From positions 5,596,501-5,660,500 of the forward strand of contig NZ_CP089538.1 in assembly GCF_021233055.1 (NCBI RefSeq): DNA of 64,000 nt. The letters run 5' to 3'. Shown in pieces: positions 33,620 to 42,648 of this stretch; position 1 is the first letter of the stretch; the number at the start of each line of letters is the position of its first letter. The notes beneath the pieces are model-generated. The model saw only the letters and a list, made by a program, of their open reading frames with translations, searched no databases and had not been told where the DNA came from. Made by a program: the position numbers and the translations under genes. The stretch comes from Spirosoma oryzicola. Its GTDB lineage: Bacteria > Bacteroidota > Bacteroidia > Cytophagales > Spirosomataceae.

Positions 33620-36454
33620 TTACTTTTTCTCCGGCATCAGCACCAGACGAATGTAGTTTGACCCAAAATAGGTGTTGGCAGACTCTTTCGTGCTTTCAAC
33701 GGTTACCTTGTTCAAGTGCTCTTTTTCGTGCAACACTTCATCGGGAGCATCCCCATTGTAGTACTGATTCTGTAAATAACCGAGCCAGAACTGATTGTCT
33801 TTCAACTGCACTTCGGTTTCGCGCTGGGTTTCGGCCTTGAACTTGGCAATGTCGGTGGGTAACGCCCCTTTCTGTTTCAGGTCGTTGATCAACTCCTGCG
33901 TTTTGGCAATCAGTTTTTCGACATTGTCGGGGGCGCAACCAAAACCAATCCGGAAGGTATAGCGCGGAACGGGGTATTTGCTGTAGGCCGCATTGGCGCT
34001 TACACCGTAGACGCCACTCTCTTCTTCGCGAAGCTTCTCGATCAGTTTGATTTCAAGCACTTCGGCGAGTGCATCGAGTTGCGTTGTCGTTTCGGGCGAC
34101 CAGGTAAGATCACCACTGTAAACCAGTTGAACGCTTGCTTTTGGATCAAGCCCTTTATACACCGTTTTGCTGATCTGGCCAGAAGGAATCCGAATGCCAA
34201 GGTCTTTAAACTTCTCAGCCTTACCGGTTGATGGTAAACCGCCGAGGTATTTTTCAACTAACGGCTTAAGCTGGTCCTCCTTGAAATTACCGACGAAATA
34301 AAACGTGAAATCACCGGCATTCGCAAAGCGCTCCTGATAGACTTTCAATGCTCTGTCCAGATCAATTTTGTCCAAATCCTCTGGCTTGAGGGGCTGACGA
34401 CGGGGATTGTTACCACCCAATGTCACCTGCACCGTATCCTGAAACACCCGCGCGGGTGTTGGGGTATTGATCTGATTTTGTAAAGCACTCCGCTGATTAG
34501 ACAGGAAACCTTTTACTACGTCCGGATCTTTACGAGGCTGTGTGAAGTAACTATACAACAGTTGCAGCGCCGTTTCTAGATCTTTCGGAGCTGCGCTTCC
34601 GTTGACGCCCTCGCTCAACTCACCTACGTAGGGATACACGCTAACCTGCTTACCGGACAAAAATTTACCCAACTGAACCTGGTTGTAAGCCCCCGTTCCG
34701 CCCATGGCTGCCAACGTGGACGAGAACCGCGCCGACGTAAAATCGTTCAGGTCATAGAGCGAGGTTCCACCAAAGCTACTGGCAGAAAAAAGAATCTGAT
34801 CGTTTTTAAAATTCGTCGGCTTCAAGACCACCCGAACGCCATTTTTAAGCGTCCATTCGGTCACATCAATATCCTTGATCTGCTTTTCGCTCACAACGGG
34901 CGAACCGGTTGGCTGCGTAGTCAGCAAGGGACTGTCGATGGTTTTATCATCATAAGCGGTCAGCCCTTTTCCAGCGTTGTCAACGTAGCTGAGGATTTGC
35001 TCAACCGTTGGTAGTTTAGCCTTGTCTTTTTCGGGAGCCATGACGATAACTGCCCGATTGTCGTTGTGGATAAACTGATCGACCAACGCATTGACTTCCT
35101 GCAACTTGATACCATCCTGCTCTTTTTTGAGGAAGTTGTAGTAAAACTCAATGCTGGTGTACGGTTCTTTGTCTGTGAAATTCTGAACGTACTCATTGAC
35201 GTAATTGACCGAACGAGTTTTGTCACGCTCGCTGTATGCCTGCTCAACGTTCGTCATGAATTCCTGCTTGGCCCGTGCTAACTCAGTAGCCGTAAAACCA
35301 AATTGCTTGACCCGCGCATTCTCGTCAAGCACTGCCCGAATAGCGCGCTCCACATTCCCTTCTTTGGCCACCGCAATAGACGTAAACGCGTCCAAGTTCC
35401 CCAGAAAATCACTGTAATTGCTGTAACCACCCAGGAACGGAGGATCAGCCTGTTGCGTCAATTCCTGAATCCGGTTACCCAACATCGTGTTGAACAAACC
35501 GCGTTTGATGCTTTCCCGCAGATCGTTCAACGTTTTTTCCTTGATCTCGGGACGCTTATAAATGACCTGAATCACCGTGTTAGGCTGTTCGGGGTCCGTC
35601 ACGATAGCAACTTTCGTGTCTTTATGCGCCGGTATATCGTATTCGATACGCGGTTTGGGATTCTTGACAACCGGAATACGTCCGAATTTTTCGCGGATGA
35701 TTCCCTCGACTTCCTTTGTATCAAAATCCCCAACGGCAATGACAGCCATCAGATCGGGCCGGTACCAATCCTGGTAAAACTGGCGAAGGGTTTCGGTTTT
35801 GAAGGTCGTCAATACCTGTTCGGTGCCGATGGGCAGACGCTTCGAGTACTGCGAGTTATTGAGCAGAATTGGAAAGTACTCGTCGCGCATGCGCTGTCCG
35901 GCCCCGCGTCCAAGCCGCCGTTCTTCCAGAATAACCCCACGCTCTTTATCTACCTCTGTCGGATCAATGGTTGCGTTGTGCGCCCAATCTTCCAGAATCT
36001 GAAACGCTTTCCGGAATACGTTGGCCGAATCGGTCGGGACAGGCAACTGATACACCGTTTCGTCAAAGCCCGTATACGCGTTCAGATCAGCGCCGAAACG
36101 TACTCCCGACGATTGCAGAAAGTTAACCAGCTCATTCTTCGGAAAATTCTTTGTGCCGTTAAACTCCATGTGCTCCATGAAGTGCGCCAGGCCCTGTTGA
36201 TTGTCATTCTCCAGTACCGACCCCGCCCGGATGACCAGACGCAGTTCGGCCCGGTTTTTCGGCTCGGCGTTTTTACGAATGTAGTAGGTCAAGCCGTTGG
36301 GCAACTTACCGACTTTTACGGCCGGGTCGGTCGGGATGGGGCTATTTAGTGAAATTGCCGTTTTAGGAGCCGGCGATTTTGGTTTAGGCGCGGACTGCGC
36401 TAAAGCTATTGTAACACCGAGCAACATACCCAGTGTAAGCGGAAAACGTACCAT
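33620..36454 (-). CDS. M16 family zinc metalloprotease (insulinase/pitrilysin type)
   Basis: A 944-residue exported protease. A signal peptide (about 1-20, ending IALAQ) and a Pro/Lys-rich linker precede two M16 modules. The first has the inverted zinc motif HFMEH (H91, E94, H95) and a conserved Glu cluster near 171-178 (ERGVILEERR). The second half (about 520-940) lacks the zinc motif, as expected of the non-catalytic module, and carries VYPYVGELSEGVNGSA and GVYGVSANAAYSKYP. It probably acts in the periplasm on peptides. It has its own promoter-like TACCTTTG box and a terminator. Confidence 0.93.
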   Translation of the reverse strand: MVRFPLTLGMLLGVTIALAQSAPKPKSPAPKTAISLNSPIPTDPAVKVGKLPNGLTYYIRKNAEPKNRAELRLVIRAGSVLENDNQQGLAHFMEHMEFNGTKNFPKNELVNFLQSSGVRFGADLNAYTGFDETVYQLPVPTDSANVFRKAFQILEDWAHNATIDPTEVDKERGVILEERRLGRGAGQRMRDEYFPILLNNSQYSKRLPIGTEQVLTTFKTETLRQFYQDWYRPDLMAVIAVGDFDTKEVEGIIREKFGRIPVVKNPKPRIEYDIPAHKDTKVAIVTDPEQPNTVIQVIYKRPEIKEKTLNDLRESIKRGLFNTMLGNRIQELTQQADPPFLGGYSNYSDFLGNLDAFTSIAVAKEGNVERAIRAVLDENARVKQFGFTATELARAKQEFMTNVEQAYSERDKTRSVNYVNEYVQNFTDKEPYTSIEFYYNFLKKEQDGIKLQEVNALVDQFIHNDNRAVIVMAPEKDKAKLPTVEQILSYVDNAGKGLTAYDDKTIDSPLLTTQPTGSPVVSEKQIKDIDVTEWTLKNGVRVVLKPTNFKNDQILFSASSFGGTSLYDLNDFTSARFSSTLAAMGGTGAYNQVQLGKFLSGKQVSVYPYVGELSEGVNGSAAPKDLETALQLLYSYFTQPRKDPDVVKGFLSNQRSALQNQINTPTPARVFQDTVQVTLGGNNPRRQPLKPEDLDKIDLDRALKVYQERFANAGDFTFYFVGNFKEDQLKPLVEKYLGGLPSTGKAEKFKDLGIRIPSGQISKTVYKGLDPKASVQLVYSGDLTWSPETTTQLDALAEVLEIKLIEKLREEESGVYGVSANAAYSKYPVPRYTFRIGFGCAPDNVEKLIAKTQELINDLKQKGALPTDIAKFKAETQRETEVQLKDNQFWLGYLQNQYYNGDAPDEVLHEKEHLNKVTVESTKESANTYFGSNYIRLVLMPEKK

Positions 36455-36509
36455 TCGGTCGTTTGATATAAGGTTATAGTTCTGTAACTAAAGTATATGG
36501 TAATAACGA

Positions 36510-36517
36510 CAAAGGTA
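36510..36517 (-). promoter_or_regulatory. -7 box for the M16 protease
   Basis: TACCTTTG on the minus strand, 55 bases before the protease ATG, in the intergenic gap. Confidence 0.5.
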
Positions 36518-36527
36518 GACGAAACGT

Positions 36528-36923
36528 TTATCGCTTACACACTAACAAAATGGCAACGATAACGGAGGCTATCACCGAGAACCAGCAAATGGCAATTACC
36601 CATTTAATCGGGATTTCCCACATGGGTGGATGGGTCAGTGCTACGCCATCCTCTACATCAACAGTACCGTAAGAATTGCGTTCGTAGAAATCGTCCCAGT
36701 CCGTATAATCTGCGAAGCAGGCTAAGGCATTCAGTAAATCAGGAGAGGGCGCTTCGGATGTTTGCCAAAACACTTGTAGTTCCAAAGCGTCGATGCGCTG
36801 GTGGGTGTACGTGTGGATACGATCACTCAACTGCACGAAATCACGGGGTCGCCAGTGCGATGACGGCTCCCAATTGAGAATGCGTTCGATTTGATACTTG
36901 AGGTCGGTAGTGTGCTGAGTCAC
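36528..36923 (-). CDS. Hypothetical protein with C-terminal membrane helix
   Basis: A 131-residue protein with a soluble N-terminal part (about 1-100) and one strongly hydrophobic C-terminal segment (about 104-128, WVIAICWFSVIASVIVAILL) followed by CKR, so it is likely tail-anchored in the inner membrane. EPSSHWRPRDFVQLSDRI suggests a small folded domain; no family recognised. Its ATG overlaps the stop of the upstream acyltransferase by 4 bases, so the two are translationally coupled and may act together. Confidence 0.75.
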   Translation of the reverse strand: MTQHTTDLKYQIERILNWEPSSHWRPRDFVQLSDRIHTYTHQRIDALELQVFWQTSEAPSPDLLNALACFADYTDWDDFYERNSYGTVDVEDGVALTHPPMWEIPIKWVIAICWFSVIASVIVAILLVCKR

Positions 36924-38089
36924 ACCTTAATAATAACATTTTTTCGGTACATCCACCACAAAATTCCAAACCAAATGAGCACGAAAGTCAACGCTCCGGC
37001 CAGCGATGCATTGGTTGGGTCCGAAAAAAGTGGTGCAATGAATGAGCGATATAAGTACTCTTTCAGGCCAGTCTTTGTACCATCCGGCTGATCAACATGA
37101 ATGAGGTTCATGATGCGGGGAATCAGACCCGACAGAAAGAAGACGGTAATAGCATTAATGCCGAACGCTACGAAAGGAAGCACACCGCGCCGGTAATTCT
37201 TCACGTCGATCAGCCAATAACAAATCGCCAGTCCGAGCATGGCAAGACCACCCGCCAGCAAGACAAACGAACTGGTCCAAAGCGCTTTGTTAATCGGGAA
37301 AAAGCTGTTCCAGATGAGCCCGGCTAACGTTGTCAGACAGCCAACCGTGAAAAGCCAGGCAGCTTTCTCAGCTGGAGATTGGTCGGCCCGTAGCCACGTT
37401 CCCGTTAGTACGCCAAGCAATCCGGTACCAATAGCGGGAAGTGTACTGAGCAACCCCTCAGGGTCCCAGACTTTAGCGGGTTTATAAACGTGCGCAGGTG
37501 TAATCAATGTCCGGTCGAACCAGGCTGCCAGATTCGTTTCCGGTTCGAGGTTAGGGTAGCCCACACCGGGAACGGGTACCAACGTCATTAGTAGCCAATA
37601 GCCGATCAGCAGCACCGCTAATAGCGTAACTTGCTGACGAGAGGTTGTTTTCAGGAAGATCAGGGAACAGGCTAGATAGACCAGCGCAATCCGTTGCAAT
37701 ACCCCCGGTATACGAACGGTCGTAATATCGAATTTAGGAAAGAAATTCAGGAACAAGCCTAGCAGGAAAAGCGTCGCGCTCCGCTTCACGATCTTGCCGA
37801 CAATACCTTTCTTGCCTTCGTTCTCAAATTTTCCGGCTCCTCCCAACGCAAAAGTTATCGACACGCCGACGATAAACAGGAAAAAGGGAAAAATCAAATC
37901 CGTGGGCGTCCAGCCATTCCAGGCGGCATGTTCGAGGGGCGCGTAGATATGGCCCCAGTCGCCGGGGTTGTTAACCAGGATCATGGCCGCTACCGTGAGG
38001 CCCCGGAAAAAATCCAGCGATAGCAGACGTCCGGAAGCAACTGACGTTGATTGAACGTTAGCCGTACTCGTCGAGACAAACGATTGCAT
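36920..38089 (-). CDS. DUF5009/NagX-type membrane acyltransferase
   Basis: A 389-residue polytopic inner-membrane protein with about 10 predicted helices. RLLSLDFFRGLTVAAMILVN-type sequence at about residues 21-40 (SLDFFRGLTVAAMIL) and NGWTPTDLIFPFFLFIVG are the signature of the heparan-alpha-glucosaminide N-acetyltransferase-like group (YeiB/NagX/DUF5009), which acylates sugars across the membrane. In Bacteroidota such genes often accompany amino-sugar metabolism; here the NagB fusion lies about 1.2 kb upstream on the same strand. The substrate remains open. A small tail-anchored protein gene overlaps its end. Confidence 0.85.
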   Translation of the reverse strand: MQSFVSTSTANVQSTSVASGRLLSLDFFRGLTVAAMILVNNPGDWGHIYAPLEHAAWNGWTPTDLIFPFFLFIVGVSITFALGGAGKFENEGKKGIVGKIVKRSATLFLLGLFLNFFPKFDITTVRIPGVLQRIALVYLACSLIFLKTTSRQQVTLLAVLLIGYWLLMTLVPVPGVGYPNLEPETNLAAWFDRTLITPAHVYKPAKVWDPEGLLSTLPAIGTGLLGVLTGTWLRADQSPAEKAAWLFTVGCLTTLAGLIWNSFFPINKALWTSSFVLLAGGLAMLGLAICYWLIDVKNYRRGVLPFVAFGINAITVFFLSGLIPRIMNLIHVDQPDGTKTGLKEYLYRSFIAPLFSDPTNASLAGALTFVLIWFGILWWMYRKNVIIKV

Positions 38090-38150
38090 AAGAATCAGGA
38101 ATAGATTACGAAACGCAGGTTTTTCGAAGGTACGACTAGATTACGAAACC

Positions 38151-38924
38151 TTAACCAAACACGTTCTTCAACTTCTTTTCCAGATCGGTTTCTAACTTCA
38201 GCAATCCCTCTGCGTTGGGTAAATACGTCAGAGCGCGGTGGTGCCGAAGATCAAACGGAATATCATTGACCGATTGCGTGATGGGAACAACGACCTTCCC
38301 AAGCGTGTGGGCGACGCCTGTTTCGTAGAATACGTTTGGATTACGATCGGTAAAATCGGTAATGACGGCTTTTGAGGTATAGATTAAATCAAACACGTCC
38401 TGAATAAGAATACTATTATCCCAAATATCGTCGGCTCGTCTACATTCAATGCCCAGTCTGGCGCATACATTTCGAATGGCGGTGTACGTTCCGGTAAATC
38501 GAGCTTCAAATGGCATCATTACGGATAGTACCGTTGACTCAACGGGTTTGTCGGGTATTCGGAAAACGTCGGGCGCAAACGTAATTACACGTTCGGGAGC
38601 AACGACCTGAACGGTAGAAATATACTCCGGTATTACGCGAACCGAGCGGCTCATTGTTGCTTTTTTAGCCTCCACAAATCGCTCAATTTCGTATAGATTA
38701 CTGCTACTTTCGCTGAGCAACTTCGACAAGACCTGCAAGCTATTCCCCTCGTAATCATCATCTTTGAAGTCAAGGCTGCGCAACAGCCGGGGATGATCCT
38801 CAATCAGTTCCAAGCTGTCAGTCAGGTACGCTACCTTGATCCAATCGGATTTTGTAAAGTGATCCTGAATAAACTCATGCAGCGCAAATAGCCGAAGCGT
38901 TCGCTGCTTATTTTGTCTTGTCAT
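38151..38924 (-). CDS. Protein with TIR/nucleoside deoxyribosyltransferase-like C-terminal domain
   Basis: A 257-residue soluble protein. The C-terminal domain (about 131-240) has VMMPFE (135-140), CRRADDIWD (161-169), an ITDFTDRNPNVFYETGVAH segment (188-206) with a candidate catalytic Glu201, and PFDLRHHR (223-230). This is the pattern of nucleotide-processing TIR-like or nucleoside 2-deoxyribosyltransferase-like domains, which occur both in signalling and in antiviral effectors. The N-terminal part (about 1-90) is helical with HPRLLRSLDFKDDDYEG (44-60) and may be a sensing or adaptor module. No partner defence gene is adjacent. An AT-rich leader with a palindrome precedes it. Confidence 0.65.
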   Translation of the reverse strand: MTRQNKQRTLRLFALHEFIQDHFTKSDWIKVAYLTDSLELIEDHPRLLRSLDFKDDDYEGNSLQVLSKLLSESSSNLYEIERFVEAKKATMSRSVRVIPEYISTVQVVAPERVITFAPDVFRIPDKPVESTVLSVMMPFEARFTGTYTAIRNVCARLGIECRRADDIWDNSILIQDVFDLIYTSKAVITDFTDRNPNVFYETGVAHTLGKVVVPITQSVNDIPFDLRHHRALTYLPNAEGLLKLETDLEKKLKNVFG

Positions 38925-39124
38925 GTTGTTGACAGAAGTTCAATTATAATACAACTATTATATAATGGTGCAATTATATCTAAAATCTATATCACAATAA
39001 CTAGTTACTCGATATTTTAATATCGCTAGTCCTTCATTTTCATTCACTCAGAAGTAAATCGGTATATTGTGTGATTGCTGCATTGTACCATTCAACTAGT
39101 AAAGCTTGTCTCTGGTATGGGTTC
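38925..39124. other. AT-rich leader upstream of the TIR-like gene
   Basis: About 200 bp, markedly more AT-rich than its surroundings, between the TIR-like gene start and a REPIN-like repeat. It includes a perfect 16-bp palindrome, CGATATT-TT-AATATCG, at 39010-39025, with flanking ACTAG and CTAGT (39000-39004, 39026-39030). It should hold the promoter of the minus-strand gene; no exact TAnnTTTG box was fixed. No ORF was accepted here. Confidence 0.4.
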
Positions 39125-39211
39125 TTGTGGTGTCGGCTCGTGTGGTGTCGGTTTCTCAAAACCGACAGTTGGCGTCATCAACCCGTGTCGGTTTCTCAAA
39201 ACCGACACCAC
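39125..39211. repeat. REPIN-like palindrome doublet, copy 2
   Basis: Two 22-bp palindromes with arms TGTCGGTTT and AAACCGACA lie at 39146-39167 and 39186-39207. The first is headed by GTGG, the second followed by CCAC, as in copy 1. A truncated head, GTGGTGTCGG, precedes them at about 39127-39136. The block lies past the 3' end of the NagB fusion gene and upstream of the TIR-like gene. Confidence 0.75.
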
Positions 39212-39233
39212 GTAGAGTCTCTATCGCAAGCAT

Positions 39234-39267
39234 AAAAAAGCCCCGTATGAAACGTTTCATACGGGGC
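39234..39267 (-). terminator. Terminator after the NagB fusion
   Basis: A 12-bp stem GCCCCGTATGAA (39240-39251), loop ACGT, complement to 39267; read leftward it ends in six T (39239-39234), 22 bases after the stop. Confidence 0.85.
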
Positions 39268-39288
39268 AAAAAACTATTGCTATTGTTC

Positions 39289-41262
39289 TTAATATTTCCA
39301 GCGGACGAAAGCTTCCATTGCTTCGTATTCGGCCAGACCAAGACGGTTATATAATTCAGCCGTACCCCGGTTGCGTTCTTCGGCACGTTGCCAGAACTCC
39401 CGCGAGTCGGTTCCCTGGTATACCACGCCGTCTTTCTGCGACTGGTGCTTGAAAATACCAAACCGCTTTTTCGTTACCTGGTCAGGCGACATAGGAACAG
39501 CCATTTCAATTTCGTGAATGTCCCACTCGGCCCAGGCACCACGATATAGCCATACCCAGCATTCTTTCATGAAGTCGGCTCCTTTCAGGCGACGAACAGC
39601 TTCGAGAACAGCATCCAGACAAACTTTATGCGTACCGTGCGGATCGGCCAGATCACCAGCTGCATAGATCTGATGCGGCTTAACTTCTTCGATCAGCGCC
39701 ATCGTAATCTTGATGTCTTCCTCGCTAAGCGGTTTCTTGGCGACTTTCCCCGTTTCGTAGAAAGGCATGTTCATGAAGTGAGCCTGCTCGACCGGAACAC
39801 CAACAAACCGGCAGGTTGCTTTCGCTTCACCCATCCGAATAAGTCCTTTCACGTAGCGCACCTCAATCGTATCCATCTCGCTATCCTTCTTCTCCCGCAG
39901 CGATGCAGCCGCATCCTGGAAAATCCGGGTAGCTTCGGGGCTATTGATGCCAAACTTACTGTTGAAATCCACAACGTAATCAGCAAAGCGCAGGGCTTCG
40001 TCATCCGCCACAGCGATGTTGCCCGATGTCTGGTAGCCAACGTGTACTTCGTGACCCTGATCAACTAACCGCTGGAACGTGCCCCCCATCGAGATAATGT
40101 CATCATCCGGGTGTGGGCTAAAGATCAGGCAGCGTTTTTTGGCAGGTTGCGCCCGTTCGGGACGGTTCGTGTCATCAGCGTTTGGTTTACCACCCGGCCA
40201 ACCTGTGATTGTGTGCTGAAGCTGGTTGAAGACGTCAATGTTGATATCGTACGACTGACCGTATTGGGCCAGCAGATCGCTCATTCCATTGTCGTTATAA
40301 TCCCGGTCCGTTAATTTCAGGATCGGTTTATCAAGCGCCAGCGACAGGTACGTGACCGCCTTCTTCTTCATGTTATTGTCCCACACAACCGAATCCACCA
40401 ACCAGGGTGTTTTCATGCGGGTCAGCTCAGAAGCAGCCGCCGTGTCAATCACAAACAGCGCGTTCCGATGCGTTTGCAGGTAAGAAGCCGGGTTCAATTC
40501 TGTTACTAAACCTTCAACGGCTCCGCGAATAACCGGCGCTTTGCGTTCACCCCAGGCCAGCAGCACAACACGGCGCGCATTCAGGATGCTGGATACCCCC
40601 ATCGTAATTGCTTTCCGGGGTGTTTTGGGCAATCCGCCAAAATCAGCCGCTGCGGCAGCACGCGTCGAATTATCGAGCATCATCAGGCGGGTGTGCGAGT
40701 TGATGAGCGAACCCGGCTCGTTGAAGCCAATGTGACCGTTACCACCAATACCGAGCAGCTGAAAATCGAGGCCGCCAGCGGCTTCGATCTGGGCTTCGTA
40801 CTGTTTCGAAAACTCAGCTACTTTATCAACCGACAGTGTTCCATCCGGCACGTGATAGTTTCCCTGAGGAATATCGACGTGATCGAACAGTTGCTCCCGC
40901 ATAAACCGCCAGTAGCTCTGCAACGAATTTGGCTCCATCGGGTAATACTCGTCCAGGTTGAACGAAACGACGTTGCGGAAACTAAGCCCTTCTTCGCGGT
41001 GCATCCGAATCAGTTCGGCGTAAACCGTTTTGGGAGACGAGCCGGTTGCCAGCCCAAGAATGCAGGGCTTGCCTTCACTCTGTTTCTGCCGAATCAGGTC
41101 AGCAATTTCCTGCGCCACCGCCAACGACGCAGCTTTCGCGTCGGCGTAGATGTGGGTAGGAATTTTTTCGTACGTAATAGCCGATTGGATAGGGCCACCG
41201 GTAGGTAATGCACCCGGCAATTGCCCGTCCAGGTTGTCGAGTAGTTGAGACTCCGAGATCAT
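39289..41262 (-). CDS. nagB: Glucosamine-6-phosphate deaminase fused to a PIG-L-type deacetylase domain
   Basis: A 657-residue two-domain cytoplasmic protein. The N-terminal NagB domain (about 20-315) has LGLATGSSPKTVYAEL, FNLDEYYP, LLGIGGNGHIGFNEPG and converts glucosamine-6-phosphate to fructose-6-phosphate and ammonia. The C-terminal domain (about 375-640) is LmbE/PIG-L-like with the metal-binding SPHPDDDIISMGGT and later DPHGTHKVCLDAV, as in zinc-dependent N-deacetylases. The fusion would let one chain deacetylate and deaminate an amino sugar. NagB-PIG-L fusions occur in Bacteroidota; activity of the second domain is inferred. Its stop is followed by a terminator. Confidence 0.93.
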   Translation of the reverse strand: MISESQLLDNLDGQLPGALPTGGPIQSAITYEKIPTHIYADAKAASLAVAQEIADLIRQKQSEGKPCILGLATGSSPKTVYAELIRMHREEGLSFRNVVSFNLDEYYPMEPNSLQSYWRFMREQLFDHVDIPQGNYHVPDGTLSVDKVAEFSKQYEAQIEAAGGLDFQLLGIGGNGHIGFNEPGSLINSHTRLMMLDNSTRAAAAADFGGLPKTPRKAITMGVSSILNARRVVLLAWGERKAPVIRGAVEGLVTELNPASYLQTHRNALFVIDTAAASELTRMKTPWLVDSVVWDNNMKKKAVTYLSLALDKPILKLTDRDYNDNGMSDLLAQYGQSYDINIDVFNQLQHTITGWPGGKPNADDTNRPERAQPAKKRCLIFSPHPDDDIISMGGTFQRLVDQGHEVHVGYQTSGNIAVADDEALRFADYVVDFNSKFGINSPEATRIFQDAAASLREKKDSEMDTIEVRYVKGLIRMGEAKATCRFVGVPVEQAHFMNMPFYETGKVAKKPLSEEDIKITMALIEEVKPHQIYAAGDLADPHGTHKVCLDAVLEAVRRLKGADFMKECWVWLYRGAWAEWDIHEIEMAVPMSPDQVTKKRFGIFKHQSQKDGVVYQGTDSREFWQRAEERNRGTAELYNRLGLAEYEAMEAFVRWKY

Positions 41263-41397
41263 GCGCTATGCGGAGAGATTAGATAAGATACGGCAAATGT
41301 CGCAAAAAATCAGGGAGTTCGTATGACTACTCGGGTTCACGCGGGTATATTTTTAAATTTTTTTATTAATTGTAGCTATTCGTGACTGAACGGTCGT

Positions 41398-42540
41398 CTA
41401 CTGACGTGCTAACTGATCCGCTTCAGCCGCTGTTTGCAGTGAATTTAGTCCGTTTTCTTCCCGAATGATGCGGTGCGTTTCCGGATAGTGAATAGCAGAA
41501 ACCTGATCGCGGAACATCAACCGAAGTAGTTCACTGTAGAGATGCTGCTTCTCCGTCTCGAATCCGTATCGAATTTCGATTTGCTGGTAGGCGTTGAATT
41601 CTTTGTGCCGTCCACGCAGTGGTAAATCCTTACCACCGATGTTGCCCGTTACATTGAGCTGGGCACCGGGAAACAAATCCATCAGCGCGCGTGTCGTTTC
41701 TTCGTCAGCCACGCACCGTAGTACGATGCGCGTTGGCACCCACTCAAAAAGCGTAATATCGCCCCGTTCGAACAACAACCGCATTTCCTGCCGGTCCATC
41801 CGACCCGTCTGCGTAAAGCCGTGGTAAAAGTTGACCAGTTTGCGGCCCGTCTCGTCATCACCGTACTCCACCGTTGCCTGTACCTGATCTTCAATATCGT
41901 TGCTATTAGGCCGCTTCACGATCTGGGCCGATTTTACGGTTCCCTCACCGAGCCAACCCGAAAACATATCGAAGAAGTGAACGCCATGCTCGATGAAAAT
42001 ACCACCGCTTTTGCTTCGATCCCAGAACCAGTGTTCAGGTGAAAGCCCTTCATCACCGGCGTAGTTTTCGAAATAACCGTGCAGAAATTCACCCAGCAGC
42101 TTTTTATCGATCAGGTGCTTTATCCGGGCAAACATGGGGTTGTAGCGCTGCATGAGGTTCGTTACCATGAGCAGCCCTTTTTCCCTGGCCTTTTCGATCA
42201 TTTCACGGCCTTGTTCTGGATTCATGGCCAACGGTTTCTCACAAATGACGTGTTTACCCGCGTTCAGGGCCAGCATGGCTTGCTCGTAGTGCAAAAACGG
42301 TGGTGTAGCGATGTAGACAACATCAACCTCCGGGTGGTTTACCAGTTCCTCCAGACTTTCGAGTTGCTCGGCACCGAAACGCTTGGCTGTTCGGATAGCT
42401 TCCTCCCGTTTTGATCCGGCAATTGCCACCAGTTTCGTGTGCGGAGTCTGAAGAAACTGCTGAACGGCAAACAAGCCAAAGCCACCCATACCGATCACTC
42501 CAATTCCAATTTCGCGGTTTTCCGACGTATTTGTTTCCAT
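41398..42540 (-). CDS. Gfo/Idh/MocA-family NAD(P)-dependent oxidoreductase
   Basis: A 380-residue sugar or inositol dehydrogenase-like protein. The N-terminal Rossmann fold has VIGMGGFGLFAVQQFLQ near residues 16-32, the family loop VVYIATPPFLHYEQAMLAL and HVICEKPLAMNPEQ at about residue 110 with the conserved catalytic-site Lys of EKP. The C-terminal alpha/beta domain follows, with FIEHGVHFFDMFSGWLGE. No signal peptide. Substrate unknown. The ATG at 42540 is preferred over one 39 bases upstream. It is followed by the NagB fusion gene with a gap of 135 bp. Confidence 0.88.
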   Translation of the reverse strand: METNTSENREIGIGVIGMGGFGLFAVQQFLQTPHTKLVAIAGSKREEAIRTAKRFGAEQLESLEELVNHPEVDVVYIATPPFLHYEQAMLALNAGKHVICEKPLAMNPEQGREMIEKAREKGLLMVTNLMQRYNPMFARIKHLIDKKLLGEFLHGYFENYAGDEGLSPEHWFWDRSKSGGIFIEHGVHFFDMFSGWLGEGTVKSAQIVKRPNSNDIEDQVQATVEYGDDETGRKLVNFYHGFTQTGRMDRQEMRLLFERGDITLFEWVPTRIVLRCVADEETTRALMDLFPGAQLNVTGNIGGKDLPLRGRHKEFNAYQQIEIRYGFETEKQHLYSELLRLMFRDQVSAIHYPETHRIIREENGLNSLQTAAEADQLARQ

Positions 42541-42648
42541 AGTAACACGAGTTGTATTCACGGAAACAACCGCCAGCACAAGCTTAATGTTGGATTTAGC
42601 TTACTTACCTAACTGATAAACAGCTGCTTTTAAGTAGCTTATTTCAAG

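Noticed and set aside
35303..36349. A 348-codon open frame on the plus strand opposite the M16 protease
   Set aside because: It lies wholly inside a well-identified gene on the other strand, has no recognisable domain, and its reading frame follows from the protease's codon use.
38151..38924. A complete CBASS or Thoeris system around the TIR-like protein
   Set aside because: No cyclase, ThsA-like or accessory gene is next to it; the neighbours are a membrane acyltransferase and a NagB fusion.
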